From the NCBI GenBank assembly GCA_018524725.1, contig JAEUWP010000120.1, positions 62,001-126,000 of the forward strand: DNA of 64,000 bases. The letters run 5' to 3'. Under the pieces are notes generated by a model that did not search any database, was not told the origin of the DNA, and saw only the letters and a program-made list of their open reading frames with translations. The translations under genes and the position numbers were made by a program. Of the stretch, positions 21,214 to 31,882 are shown in pieces. The first letter of the stretch is position 1, and every line of letters starts with the position of its first letter. The stretch is from Podaxis mareebaensis (Eukaryota; Basidiomycota; Agaricomycetes; Agaricales; Agaricaceae).

Positions 21214-23678
21214 CTACCACCAAGCCCTTTCATAGTTACTATGTGAGATCCTAAACCCAGGCCATGATGCATGGTATAGTGGCTTATATTCAAACTGTGC
21301 AGCTCTCTCACCATATCCAAGCCAATACACTTCCCACCCATCTACCTTCCAGTCAGTTAGCTTGACTAGGGAAGCATGAGATCTAAGTAGCATGTTGATG
21401 TCATCTGGTTCATGGGATTGCTGGGGACAGTGTGAGGAGGTGACATGACAGATACTCAGCATAACTAGTCTAATGTCTTGTTGATGTTGCAAAGCTCTCC
21501 TTCTATATGCACCAAGGGTGCCTGATTGAATGTTAGAAGCTGGAGGTATAGCTTGTAGTAGGGTGGGTCTCTGGGAATCACAGTACTATAAATAGCATCA
21601 ACATTGGAAAGGCAGTGTATAACAGAATACCCACTGGATCCTGATTTAACCACTCCATAAACCCTGTGAATTCTTCTGATCCAACAGTGCCTGGAAGGTG
21701 ACAAAAGTTGAACATGTTGAGCTCAGCCATGATGGTTGATCTTTCCACTTTGTCTACAATACCACAACAAGTCTCCCAACATTGACACCTAAGAAATTTT
21801 GACATAAGAAAAAGGGTATGTTCAATGGCTTCCCTTTTGTCATTTGGAACCCATTTTGGTTCAGGGAATGGCCCTACAACAAAGGGGCAACCTGCCCATA
21901 AAATCATTCAATACTTTCCCACAGCAAGAAAGATTGAGACACACTTGGCAATCTGCAATTTGGCTGGATCAAGCAATTATACAGCTGAATTAAATGAATG
22001 GCAATGTCACATCTTGCTTAGGCCTCATCAATGCTGAACTTTCCAGATCATGTTGGGTCTCAAAGAAAGTCACCATATGATGCATGAAAGAATTCCAGGC
22101 ATTTCCTGTGTGCCAACTCTGAAGGGGGAACCTCGAGTATGGAGTGTAATTTGCAAATGGCTCAATAGAAGGTGGTTTGGTCTAGCTTGAGAAGATTTGC
22201 AAGAGTTTGGTCACATAAGTCAATGAGAAGACCTCTGGGAGGGTAAAATAGGCAGAGTGAGAGGATATGCATTGTGACTGGTAAGATATCCGGAGGAATG
22301 CCCACCATGATTTGATGATATAGAAGGTCAAGGGCATGCAACGGATTGATGGTGGTCGCAGTGCAAAAATTCCCCAGGAACAATAGGCAAATTTTCAACT
22401 GCCCCTCTGGATCCCCAACCTCTGGGTCCCCGACGAACCTCAGGACAGTCGATGCAAGGATGGGTAGTCCACCAGACTTACCCGCTAACTGTTGCACCTG
22501 TGCTTCACTTGGCCATCGCCTACCTGCCGCAGCCCCATGAATATCCCAAAAATACTTACGACAGATCTCTGGAAAGCTGTCTCTAAGTATGCGGTAGACA
22601 TCCTGTTTGTCCACCGTGGCATCAACCATTAACTCCTCGCGTTTGCAGCCAACAGAGAAATCAGCTGTGGAGAATATGCACTTTAGGTGCCATTTGGGAC
22701 AAACTACAGATAAGCTACAGAAGAGGTGATGGTTTCGTGAATCTGACGTATTCACTGATGAGATTGATGAATTCACACTGCACTTTGTCACCTTCACACT
22801 CGTCCAGACTGTCCAATACGATCAGAAGGGGCTGCTGAACGATGAGTGGATTTTGGATCATGAGCGAATGGAATGGGTCGACAATGAGTGTTTTGAACCG
22901 AACAGCACCGCAAGGTCTTGTCCAGAATTGATCGATCGTCAGCGATTATTTGGGTAACTGCATTCCTATACCCACCGTGATTTGTGGCGAGGCGATAGGC
23001 AAATGTCGGGATGACAGTGCTAGGGTCGGTGCGATCGTTGAGCCTTAAGAAGAAGAACGAAGCCCCAAGTCGGCCGATCCCTTGACAATGTTTGGCAATG
23101 GTCTGTGCGACTGTTGATTTGCCCACACCTGCAGGACCCGTGAGCCACATCATATCCCAATCTCGACTCATCACATTCATCACCCAAGACGTGATTCTTT
23201 CCCTGAGTTCTTTGCGAGTCTCAGGATGACATCTGGGTGGGGGATCCTGTGTGGATGGATCAACCTCTGCTCCAGCGGCTCTTTTCTTGTCAAGGATGGA
23301 GAGCACTAGTATGGTCGTTGAGTCAGTTATACGCATCTGAGGTTGAGGAGACGAACCTGGCCTCCTGGAATAGTTTTGATTGACCCCAATCATAGTTGAA
23401 CCATGAATAGCGAAGTTATGTGAGTCAGAGAAAAAGTTGATGGATAAAGATTCGCTTGGTTCTGAAAGCAAAGAGTGTCAAGGCTTTGACCATTGGCCAG
23501 GAGTAAGGAACGTACGGCTGGTCTGGAAAAGGTCATTGGTGGCATATTCGGCTATCCTCCGCAACTGTTCTGGTAGGCTATCCCCTGGCCTGACTGGCCG
23601 TGCCGTTCTGGACGAAGGACCAGGGCTCGCTGTGTGTCTCGATGGATAAGGAATGCCGTAGCGTAAGGGCGTGGACAT
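21214..23678 (-). pseudogene. NLR-2: NACHT gene, pseudogene with frameshifts and TGA stops
   Basis: Exon remains: 23678-23516, 23461-23357, 23305-21945, 21891-21635, 21585-21214. Exon 2 keeps the motif SHNFAIHGSTMIG and exon 3 the Walker A GPAGVGKS. The frame then shifts after KTLR (about 22905) and again near 22730, and stops follow at 22164, twice near 22070-22050 and near 22020. The C-terminal exons are open and keep recognisable blocks (FNFCHLPGTV, VYWLGYGERAAQFEY). From the 3' end to about 22290 there is almost no CpG, whereas the 5' half is normal. At matching sites NLR-3 has CGA where NLR-2 has TGA. A truncated protein from the N-terminal exons (motif plus P-loop) cannot be excluded. 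Confidence 0.85.
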
Positions 23679-23954
23679 AGTGGCCTTGGTGATGACAAGT
23701 CTACCACAAGATCGGATTCTACTGGCACGGCGGATACCGACCACATGAACCTGGCAGAGAAATTCTCTGGCAATACCAACGGGATACCCATTCCCAAGGG
23801 TGGCGAATAGGCTTCGTGCAATAGTTCCCCTCCCTGGGGCTTCCTTCTATTTGGTCAACTCCTTCAGTACACACGGGGTTGCGGTACACAGAGGACAGAA
23901 TGTGTAATGCAACTAAATATTGACGGTCAATCGCATTCGCAAGGTACTCCGCGA
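23679..23954. other. upstream region of NLR-2
   Basis: A stretch of 276 bp with normal CpG lies between the NLR-2 start and the arrestin-derived fragment. It would be the NLR-2 promoter. No named element is visible. Confidence 0.3.
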
Positions 23955-25070
23955 ACTGGGCTTGGAAACGGTGTTAACGGTAGTCGGCCTGCAGCCCGCA
24001 TTGTTGTATATGACGGTGAGCACAACGTAATGAGCAGGAGTAGACTCGACACCGGCGCGCTCTCGCCTGGGCGTAATTGTGTACCTGGAAATAGCTCCCA
24101 ATGCCAACGACACTCTTTCCAGCTCGATGAGTCTTTCCACCGTCCACTGATTCTTATTCCTGTTATTCCCCCCCTTTCCCTCTCCTTCTCCTGTTGTCTC
24201 TCCTCCCTCTCCTTCCGCCCATCACGACCGTCCAGGTCTTCTTGACGCTGCTTTGATCAAAATGCCAAACTCGAAATCGCCCTTCCATCGTTCACATCCT
24301 GCAACTACTCCGAACTCACACTCGTACTCCTACCGGTCCCAGTTCCAGGTCCAGTCCTATGTCCGTTCGCCTCAGGGTTAGGTGTAGTAGACGTGTTCAC
24401 GCTTGCTACACTCGTCGACTGGCCACCGTTCTTCTCTTTTACAGCAACCATACTACCACCCGCAGAATCCGAGATATCCCTGGCATCAAGTCTACTCTCC
24501 TTGTCGACTTTCCGCGTCCCGATCTGCGCCATCGACCTTCTATCCAGCGCACCCAGTGCACTCTCTCCCGCACTTCTTCGATCAGAAGCACCTCCAACAC
24601 CTCTGTCGAGTCGAGGTGGGCACTTGTACGCGACGAGCATGGGCTGTTTGCATAGTCCGATGGTTCTCTGCGGGTTGTGGGAGAGATAGTTTATTTGGAG
24701 CCCAAGAACGCCATTGGTGGTGGTCGCACTGGCAGCGATATTGACGTCGGCACCGATATTGGCATTGGGAGGGGTCGGGATCGGGTGGTGCTCGCAACAG
24801 GAGGGGAAGCGAGCATGATTCAGCGACACCGATCGCTCACACCATTCCTATTCGACCCATAACCATCAAATGCCGTGGTTTAGTCAACGAGGCAGAACAG
24901 ACAACGTCTTGTTCACATTTACAACCTGTGGTGAAAGCGAGAGCCGTTGCCCTTATACTGGTGGGGGTCCATTCCATCTTTGCCATCCTCCCAAGACGTC
25001 CCTGGCAGCATTTCAACCCCATCCGCAGAACTACCCAATCCCGTAGCGATCTTCTCTGATTCCTAGATGA
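23955..25070 (-). pseudogene. duplicated fragment of the arrestin gene (exon 4 middle part)
   Basis: The minus-strand translation matches the tail of the arrestin gene over about 1.1 kb, equivalent to about 15506-16600: shared blocks include TSVASV.TSTTPNPEANGH, LVAYK.PPRLD, GGASDR and LTKPRHL. The order and strand are the same as in the parent. Frame changes split it into at least three pieces (about 25079-24840, 24829-24305, 24140-23955), and there is no arrestin fold, start or splice structure. It is a partial DNA-level copy, not a processed gene, since it begins and ends within one exon. CpG is normal, so it has not undergone the decay seen in the transposons. Confidence 0.85.
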
Positions 25071-25635
25071 TTTGATCAAACGTTGCGAGGGGTGTTTCCT
25101 TAAGTCTTGTCTGGGTGCTTGACCACCTTCATGGCGTGTGATTTGCTGTCATGTTCATTGTAAAGTACTGGTCTTCCGTACGACTTGTCGCAATCAATAC
25201 ATCTTATCCACGCTACTTTCCACTTCACGATTCTTCGTGATTGGCTATTAAACCCAGCATATCACGACTATTCAACTTTTCACAACGATCAAATACCGGC
25301 ATTCACGACGGTGCATAACTGCATAGAGAGCTACGAAAGAAAAGCAGTGGTTAAATACAACATACAGCAGTAATAAAAGGCGGACGGCTCGATCGAGAAC
25401 AGGACTGTGAGGTGATAGGTAATGCACAGAGCATACCGCAAGTCTAATGCGAATGAAACAGAATGTATCGAGGGTCGTCCGGACCTTCCAAGAGCGGGGA
25501 TATATCAAGTCTACGACCCCGCACAGATGTGGCAAGGACATTGGTGCCCCAAAAAACAGTCGATGATCCGAACTCACACAAGGAGAGTGGTAATATCTCT
25601 CACCCAATTCCATACCACGCTACCAAACCCTCCTA
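25071..25635. other. intergenic region 3' of NLR-3
   Basis: No coding frame or repeat is supported in these 565 bp. They should contain the NLR-3 3' untranslated region and terminator. Base use is normal. Confidence 0.35.
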
Positions 25636-28028
25636 CTATCGGTAATGTAGCGGCCTGTATTCAAACAGCGCAACTCGCTCGCCATCTCCAAGCCAAAATA
25701 CGCCCTCCACCTCACCCACCTTCCAGGATGCCGGTAAGACTTCCAAGGAGGAGTGGGAGCCAAGCAGCGAAAGGATGTCGTTCGGTTCACGGTAATGCCG
25801 GGGCCAATGCAAGGAGGTGATGTAACACACATGCAACCCCGTCAACTTAATGTCAGGCCGAAATTCCAAAGATCTCTCTCCGTATGCTTTAAGGATGCTT
25901 GATTCAATTTTAGAAGCTGGAGGCGTAGCCCGAAGTAGGGTAGGGATCTGGGGGTGGTGATGCTATGAGCACTGTTAGTGTTAAAAAGTTATGTTTGTGA
26001 TTGAGAACCTACCGACTCTCGACTTAACCACTTTGCGAACCCTGCGAGTCCCTTTGAACCCGAATTGACGGTACCCGACAAGTGACAAAAGTTGAACTTA
26101 TACAACTCCGCCATGAGAGTTGATCTTTCCGCTTCGCCTACAACTTGACAACAAGCCTCCCAACATTGGCCAACGACGAAGTCTTTCATTTTGATATGGG
26201 CCAATTTCAAGCCTTCCTCCGTATGGTCTTGAACCCATTCGGGTTTGGGGAATGACGCTACGGCAATAGGGCAGCCTGTCCGTAAAATGTTCAATAAGAC
26301 ATGCTGTAGCATGAAAAAGACGGAGGCGTACTCGGCAATTTGCAATCTGACTGGATTAAGCGGTTATAGAGCCGAATTAAGTGGACAGCGATGTCACATC
26401 TTGCTTGGGCCTCGTCAATACCGAACTTTCCAGATCGTGATGGGTCTCGAAGAAAGTCACCGTACGACGCGTGGATAAATTTCAGCGGTTTCTTGTGCGC
26501 TAACTCGGAAGGAGGGACCTCGAGTACGGAGTGTAATTTGCGAAGGGCTCGATAGAAGGTGCTCTCATCTAACTCAAGGAGATTTGCAAGAGTTAGAGCT
26601 GCCAGGTATGCAGGGGATAAAAGGCAAAACGTGAGGATACGCTTTGTGACAGGTAAGGTATCGGAAGGAATGCCTGACATGATTTGACGATACAAAAGAT
26701 CAAGGCCATGCAGCGGATTAACTGCATTTGGTGTGTGACAGTTCCCTAGGAACGACAGGCAGAGTTTCAATCGCCCCTCTGGATCTCCAATCTCAGGGTC
26801 TCCAATGAATTTCAAGAGAGTCGATGCGAGGATGGGTAATCCGCCGGATTTATCCGCCAGCTGTTGCAATTGTGCTTCAGTCGGCCATGGTTTATCTGCC
26901 CCAGTCCCATGAATGTCCCAAAGATACTTCTTTCGGATCTCAGGAAACCCGTCCTTGAGTATACAGTACACGTCCTTCCTGTCCAAGGCAGCATCAACCG
27001 TCAGTTCCTCGCGTTTGCAGCCAACGAAGAAATCGGGTCTCGAGAACACCCGTTTTAGGTGCCATTCTGGACGGCTACACACGATCCATAGAAGAGGTGA
27101 TGGTTTTGTCAATCGGACGTATTCACTGATGAGACTGACGAATTCGCACTGCACGTCCTCACCGTCGCACTCATCCAAGCCATCCAATACGATTAGAAGT
27201 GGATGCTGGGCAATGAGCGGGTTCTGGGTCGTGAGTAAGCGGAATGGGTCGACAATGAGGTTTTTAAACTGAACGTGCACAGTCTTGTCCAGAATAGACC
27301 GATCGTCAGCAATGATCTGCGTAATCGCATGTCTGTAGGCGGGATGATTGGCAGCGAGGCGATAGGCAAGTGTCGGAATAACGGTGGTCGGGTCAGCGCG
27401 ATTGTTGAGCCTTGAAAAGAAGAATGAGGCTCCAAGTCGGCCACTCTCCTGACAGTGTTCAGCGATGGTCTGTGCAACTGCGGATTTCCCTGCACCAGCC
27501 GGGCCCATGAGCCACATCATATCCCAGTCTCGTCCTACAGCGTTCGTCACCCAGGACATGATTCTCTCCCTAAGCTCCTTGCGAGTTTCTGGATGGCATC
27601 TGGGGGGTGGATCCCGAGCGGATGAGTCTACCTCCGCACCAGCAACTCGTTTCTCGTTGAGGATGGAAAGCACTAGGATAGTCATCGATTCAGCAATCTA
27701 CATCTGAGGTTGAGGAGTCGAACCTGGCCTCTCGGAGTAGAAATTCTGATGAAGTTGCCCAATCATTGTTGAACCATGAATCGCAAAGTTATGCGAGTCG
27801 GGGAAAAAGTTAATGAGCAGAGGTCCACTTGGTTCTGGGGAAAAAGAATGTCAAGGCTCCAGCTCCTGGCCTACATCGACACATACGATTAATCTGGAAG
27901 AGATCATTGGAGGATTTTTTGGCTCTTTTCCGTGAACGTTCTGGAAGAGTATTTCCTGGCCGCTTCGTTCCAGACAAAGATCCAGGGCGGGTTGCGTGCC
28001 CAGAAAGATTAGGATACTCGTAGTTCAT
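25636..28028 (-). CDS. NLR-3: NACHT NTPase, intact, five exons
   Basis: Exons 28028-27887, 27834-27724, 27672-26332, 26275-26013 and 25962-25636 close to 727 residues with phases 1,1,1,0. Exon 1 is basic (GTKRPG, then RKRAKK), a possible bipartite nuclear signal. Exon 2 encodes FPDSHNFAIHGSTMIG and QNFY. Exon 3 carries Walker A GPAGAGKS (about residue 141), Walker B LIVLDGLDE (about 243) and CSRPEWHLKR. Exons 4-5 give CWEACCQVV, STLMAELYKFNFCHL, then SLHWPRHY and VEGVFWLGDGERVALFEY. The start matches the position of the Met in NLR-2 and NLR-4. It is a clean reference for the array. Probable role: STAND-type receptor or signal ATPase; the C-terminal domain would be the sensor or regulator, by position only. 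Confidence 0.9.
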
Positions 28029-28362
28029 CTTGACTGCAGATTTACAATGAAGATAAACGCAGTTGGAGATGTCTGTGACAGGCAGGAGTAGGGTACGAGA
28101 TCGATTTTCCCCGCACGAGCATCCACGAACTCCAGCGCTTGTCCAGGTCACGCTACACCATGTCACAGGCAGTGATCATAACAGACTCTGTTATAGAATA
28201 TTTCTTCCCAAATTTGTACCATAAACACAGAAATGGACATCAGCTAGGGACCACAGATACTTTTCCATTGATCGTAATAGGAAGCCAGAAAAAAATATTT
28301 GAACACAAATTATGTATCAAAATCGTGAGTGAGGGTCACAAAGGAATCACTCACTTCCAAGA
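28029..28362. other. intergenic region between NLR-3 and NLR-4
   Basis: This 334-bp A+T-rich stretch holds the NLR-3 promoter and the NLR-4 terminator. No other feature is visible. The short distance and shared orientation fit an array grown by tandem duplication. Confidence 0.35.
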
Positions 28363-30779
28363 CTAAAGACTAAGACCGGACCACGATGCATGTCGTAGTG
28401 GCCTGTATTCAAACAGTGCAACTCTTTCACTGTCTCCAAGCCAAAAAACACCTTCCACCTCGCCCACCTTCCAGTCAGTTGGCAAGACTTCCGGGGAAGC
28501 ACGGGGGCCAAGCAGGGAATTGATGTCACCCTGTTCTTGGTAATGGCGGGGCCAGTGCAAAGAGGTGACGTAGCATACGTGCAACCCCATCAGTCCAATG
28601 TCATGTCGAAACTGTACGGGTCTCATTCCATACGCATTGAAAATGCTCAGTTCAATGTGTGAGACTGGAGGTGTAGTGCGGAGTATAGAGGGGATCCCGG
28701 TGTCACGATGCTATAAGTAACATCAGTATTAAAAACATCAACTGTGTGTGTGGTGGAAACATACCGGTGCCTGACCTAGCCACTGCACGAACCCTGCAAA
28801 CTCCCCCGAGCCAGCATCGATGGTGCCTGGGAGGTGACAGAAATTGAATTTGGAGAGCTCCGCCAAGATGGTAAGTCTTTCCATCTTGCGTGTGACTTGA
28901 CAACAGGCCTTCCAACAATGTCGCTTGAGAAAGTGCTGCATATTGAAACGGGCGTTCTTCAAGGCCGCCTCTGTGTCATCTAGAACCCAATTCGGCTCAG
29001 GTAATGGCCCTACAACGAAGGGGCAACCTGCCCGTAAGGTAGCTCAATAAGGCATCCTATAACACAAGAGACTGAGACGCACTTGGCAACTTGCAATTTG
29101 GCTGAATTAAGCGGTTATAAAGCCGGACTAAGTGAACAGCAATGTCGCATCTTGCTTGCGCCTCATCGACACCAAACTTCCCGGACCGTGCTGGATCCCG
29201 GAGAAAGTCGCCATATGACGCATGGATGAATTTCAAGGGTCTCGCATGTGCCAAGTCAGAGGGGGGAACTTCGAGTACAGAGTGCAGTTTACGCAGGGCT
29301 CGGTAAAAGGTGGTCTGGTCGAGTTCCAGAAGATTCGCAAGAGTCTGAGCCTTCAGATACTCAGGAGCCGAAAGACAGAATGAGAGGATACGCTTTGTGA
29401 GTGGGAGCATATCTGGAGGAACGCATGACATGATTTGACGATACAGAAGGTCCAGCCCATGCAAAGGATTGGCTGCATTTGGAGTGCGAGAATTTCCCAG
29501 GAATGATAAACAGACTCTCAACTGCCCTTCCGGATCTCCTGCGTCTGGGTCGCCAACAAACCTGAGGATGGTCGATACGAGGATCGGTAGTCCACCTGAT
29601 TTATCCGCTAGTTGTTGCAATTGTGCCTCAGTCGGCCATGGCTTATCTCTCCCGGCTCCATGAATATCCCAAAAGTACTTTTTCTGGATCTCCCGAAAAC
29701 CGTCCCTGAGTATGCAGTAGACGTCCTCTTTGTCTACGGCAGCATCGGCTGTCAGTTCTTCGTGCTTACAGCCAATGGAGAAATCGGCCCTTGAGAATAT
29801 CCGCTTGAGGTGCCATTCCGGGCGACTACAGACCAACCATAGAAGGGGCGACGGGTTTGTCAATCGGACGTATTCGCTGATAAGATTGATAAATTCGCAT
29901 TGTGCGTCTTCGTTGTTACACTCGTCCAGGCCATCCAATACGATTAGAAGTGGGTCTTGAACGATGAGTGGGTTCTGGATCATGAGCGCACGAAATGGAT
30001 CAACAATTAATTTCTTGAATTGAGCCCGTAAGGTCTTTTCCAGAATCGACTGATCATCAGCGATTATTTGGGTAACTGCATTCCTGTATCCCGGGTGATC
30101 AGCAGCAAGGCGATAAGCAAGTGTCGGGACAACAGTCTTAGGATCAATGTGGTTGTTTAGTCTTGAGAAGAAGAAAGAAGCTCCGAGTCTGCCAATCTCC
30201 TGGCAGTATTCGGCGATGGTCTGTGCGACTGCCGATTTGCCTACACCTGCTGGACCCACGAGCCATATCATGTCCCATTCTCGCCCTGCCGCATTGATAA
30301 GCCAATATGTGATTCTCTCCCTGAGTTCTTGGCGAGTCTCTGGATGACATCGGGGTGGCGGATCCCGAGCCGACGAGTCCACCTCCGCTCCCACAGCTCT
30401 TTTCTTGTCGAGGATGGAAAGCACTAGTATTGTCATTGAGTCAATCATTCGTGTTTGATGTAAAGAGTCAAACCTTGTCTTCCGGAGTAGAAATTCTGAT
30501 GGAGCACCCCAACCATCGTTGAATCACGGATTGCAAAGTTCTGTGAGTCGGGGAAGAAGCTAATGGGTGGTGACTCGCTTGGTCCTGAGGAAAAACATGT
30601 GTCAAAACGTCAACTTTTGGCCCAGATTACAGGCACGTACGGTCTATCAAATGGTCCTTGGTGGCATTTCTGCCTCTTTTCCGTAAACCTTGGATAAGAC
30701 CTTCCCCTGGCCTTTTTGTTCCAGACGCGGGTCCAAGACTCTTCAGATCAAACGTCCCGCGTTTCAGTGGAGAGGACAT
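28363..30779 (-). CDS. NLR-4: NACHT NTPase, intact, five exons
   Basis: Exons 30779-30641, 30584-30474, 30423-29083, 29027-28765 and 28710-28363 close to 733 residues. Exons 2, 3 and 4 have exactly the lengths seen in NLR-3 (111, 1341 and 263 nt), so these two are close paralogues. Exon 1 has the basic GTKRPGEG and RKRGR blocks. The N-terminal motif reads FFPDSQNFAIRDSTMVG. Walker A GPAGVGKS is at about 140, Walker B LIVLDGLDE at about 242. The C-terminal domain has CWKACCQVT, FNFCHLPGTI, SLHWPRHYQE and VEGVFWLGDSERVALFEY. A hydrophobic LLYRQIMSCVPPDMLPLTKR helix lies past the NTPase, as in the winged-helix region of STAND proteins. No break was found. Confidence 0.9.
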
Positions 30780-31882
30780 GACACCCTTTGTGATGATAGG
30801 TCCACAGCAAAGGTGAGCGCAATTGGAGGGTTGGAGGCGCCCTTGCTGTTTTCCATTTGATGCGTGAGGCACATATGACATGAGAACCTCAACTACATAG
30901 GCGAGCGAGCGTCAGCGCTCAGCAATGCCTCTTCTCTCACCCATTTGGAACCCTCTCCTTGCAACCCGGACCAGACGCCAGTGTCGGCAGCCTTCCCCTT
31001 CCAGTATTACATACTCTTAGTTTATAAGTAACCGCGACTCGCCTGCTGTACGGGCCCCTTCAATTGGACTTCCCTTGCATAGCAGAACGCCCCTTTCCTA
31101 TCTCTCAGCCGATTCTCAACAACTCAGTACTCTCCTGAAACAAGTATTCCCACCCAACATTCGAACAGCACTCGGGGCACGGTCCCTACTACCAAAACAT
31201 TGAGAGTCAGCCTTCGGCGCAACACGATGTTTCCTAGTGCTGCACGTTCAATACATCGCTTCCTGGATCAGTAGGCCCATACGAGCACCGTTAGATGATG
31301 AGAAGTGAGTGGTCTAAACCCCAGTATTTGTTTGAACCAGCTCGAATGCAACGGCCCAAATGCTTCAACGCCACTTCAGAGACAGACAAGGTGTGCTGGA
31401 ATCGAGTAGCTCAGATAAACGGTAGAGGAACGTTGAGCCCGTGCACACCGAGCCCGGCTCTGGCTCACAGGTAAAACCTGGTAGCGGGATGATAGCAAGG
31501 CGCATTCAGATCTGATGCCCTCCTTTCATGTGACGTAATCACACCTCTCACCCGACAAGATTCAGATGCAATGCCAGTGAAAAGACGTCGAAGCAACTCA
31601 ATCAAAATGACAGAAATCACGGAATAGAATATGTGCAAGCCGTGCTTTAAGTTCAAGCACAGAGTGAATGCTACATTATGAAAGCTGTCAGGGAAAATAC
31701 AAACAAGCTATGAAGTGGGGATACACCGTGCCTAAAGGCTCTCAAGTAGCAGCAACAATGGGTTGGCGATCATAGCAATTAGCAATTCGAGCTCACAGTG
31801 ACAAGGGGTAATAGTTCCTACCTCTACATTATGCCACCGCTAAACCTTCCTCCAGTCACTGGCTATCGGCACTTGGCAGAGG
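30780..31882. other. intergenic region between NLR-4 and NLR-5
   Basis: About 1.1 kb with normal base use and no supported coding frame. It should hold the NLR-4 promoter and the NLR-5 terminator. I see no transposon ends or long repeats, so the reason why this spacer is longer than the others in the array is not visible. Confidence 0.35.

Noticed and set aside
22346..22797. Plus-strand and alternate-frame open stretches within NLR-2
   Set aside because: They are shadows; the NACHT blocks are on the minus strand, split by frameshifts.
28029..28166. Upstream extension of the first exon of NLR-3 to 28166
   Set aside because: The frame is open, but it lacks an ATG at its beginning, and the Met at 28028 matches the starts of the paralogues.
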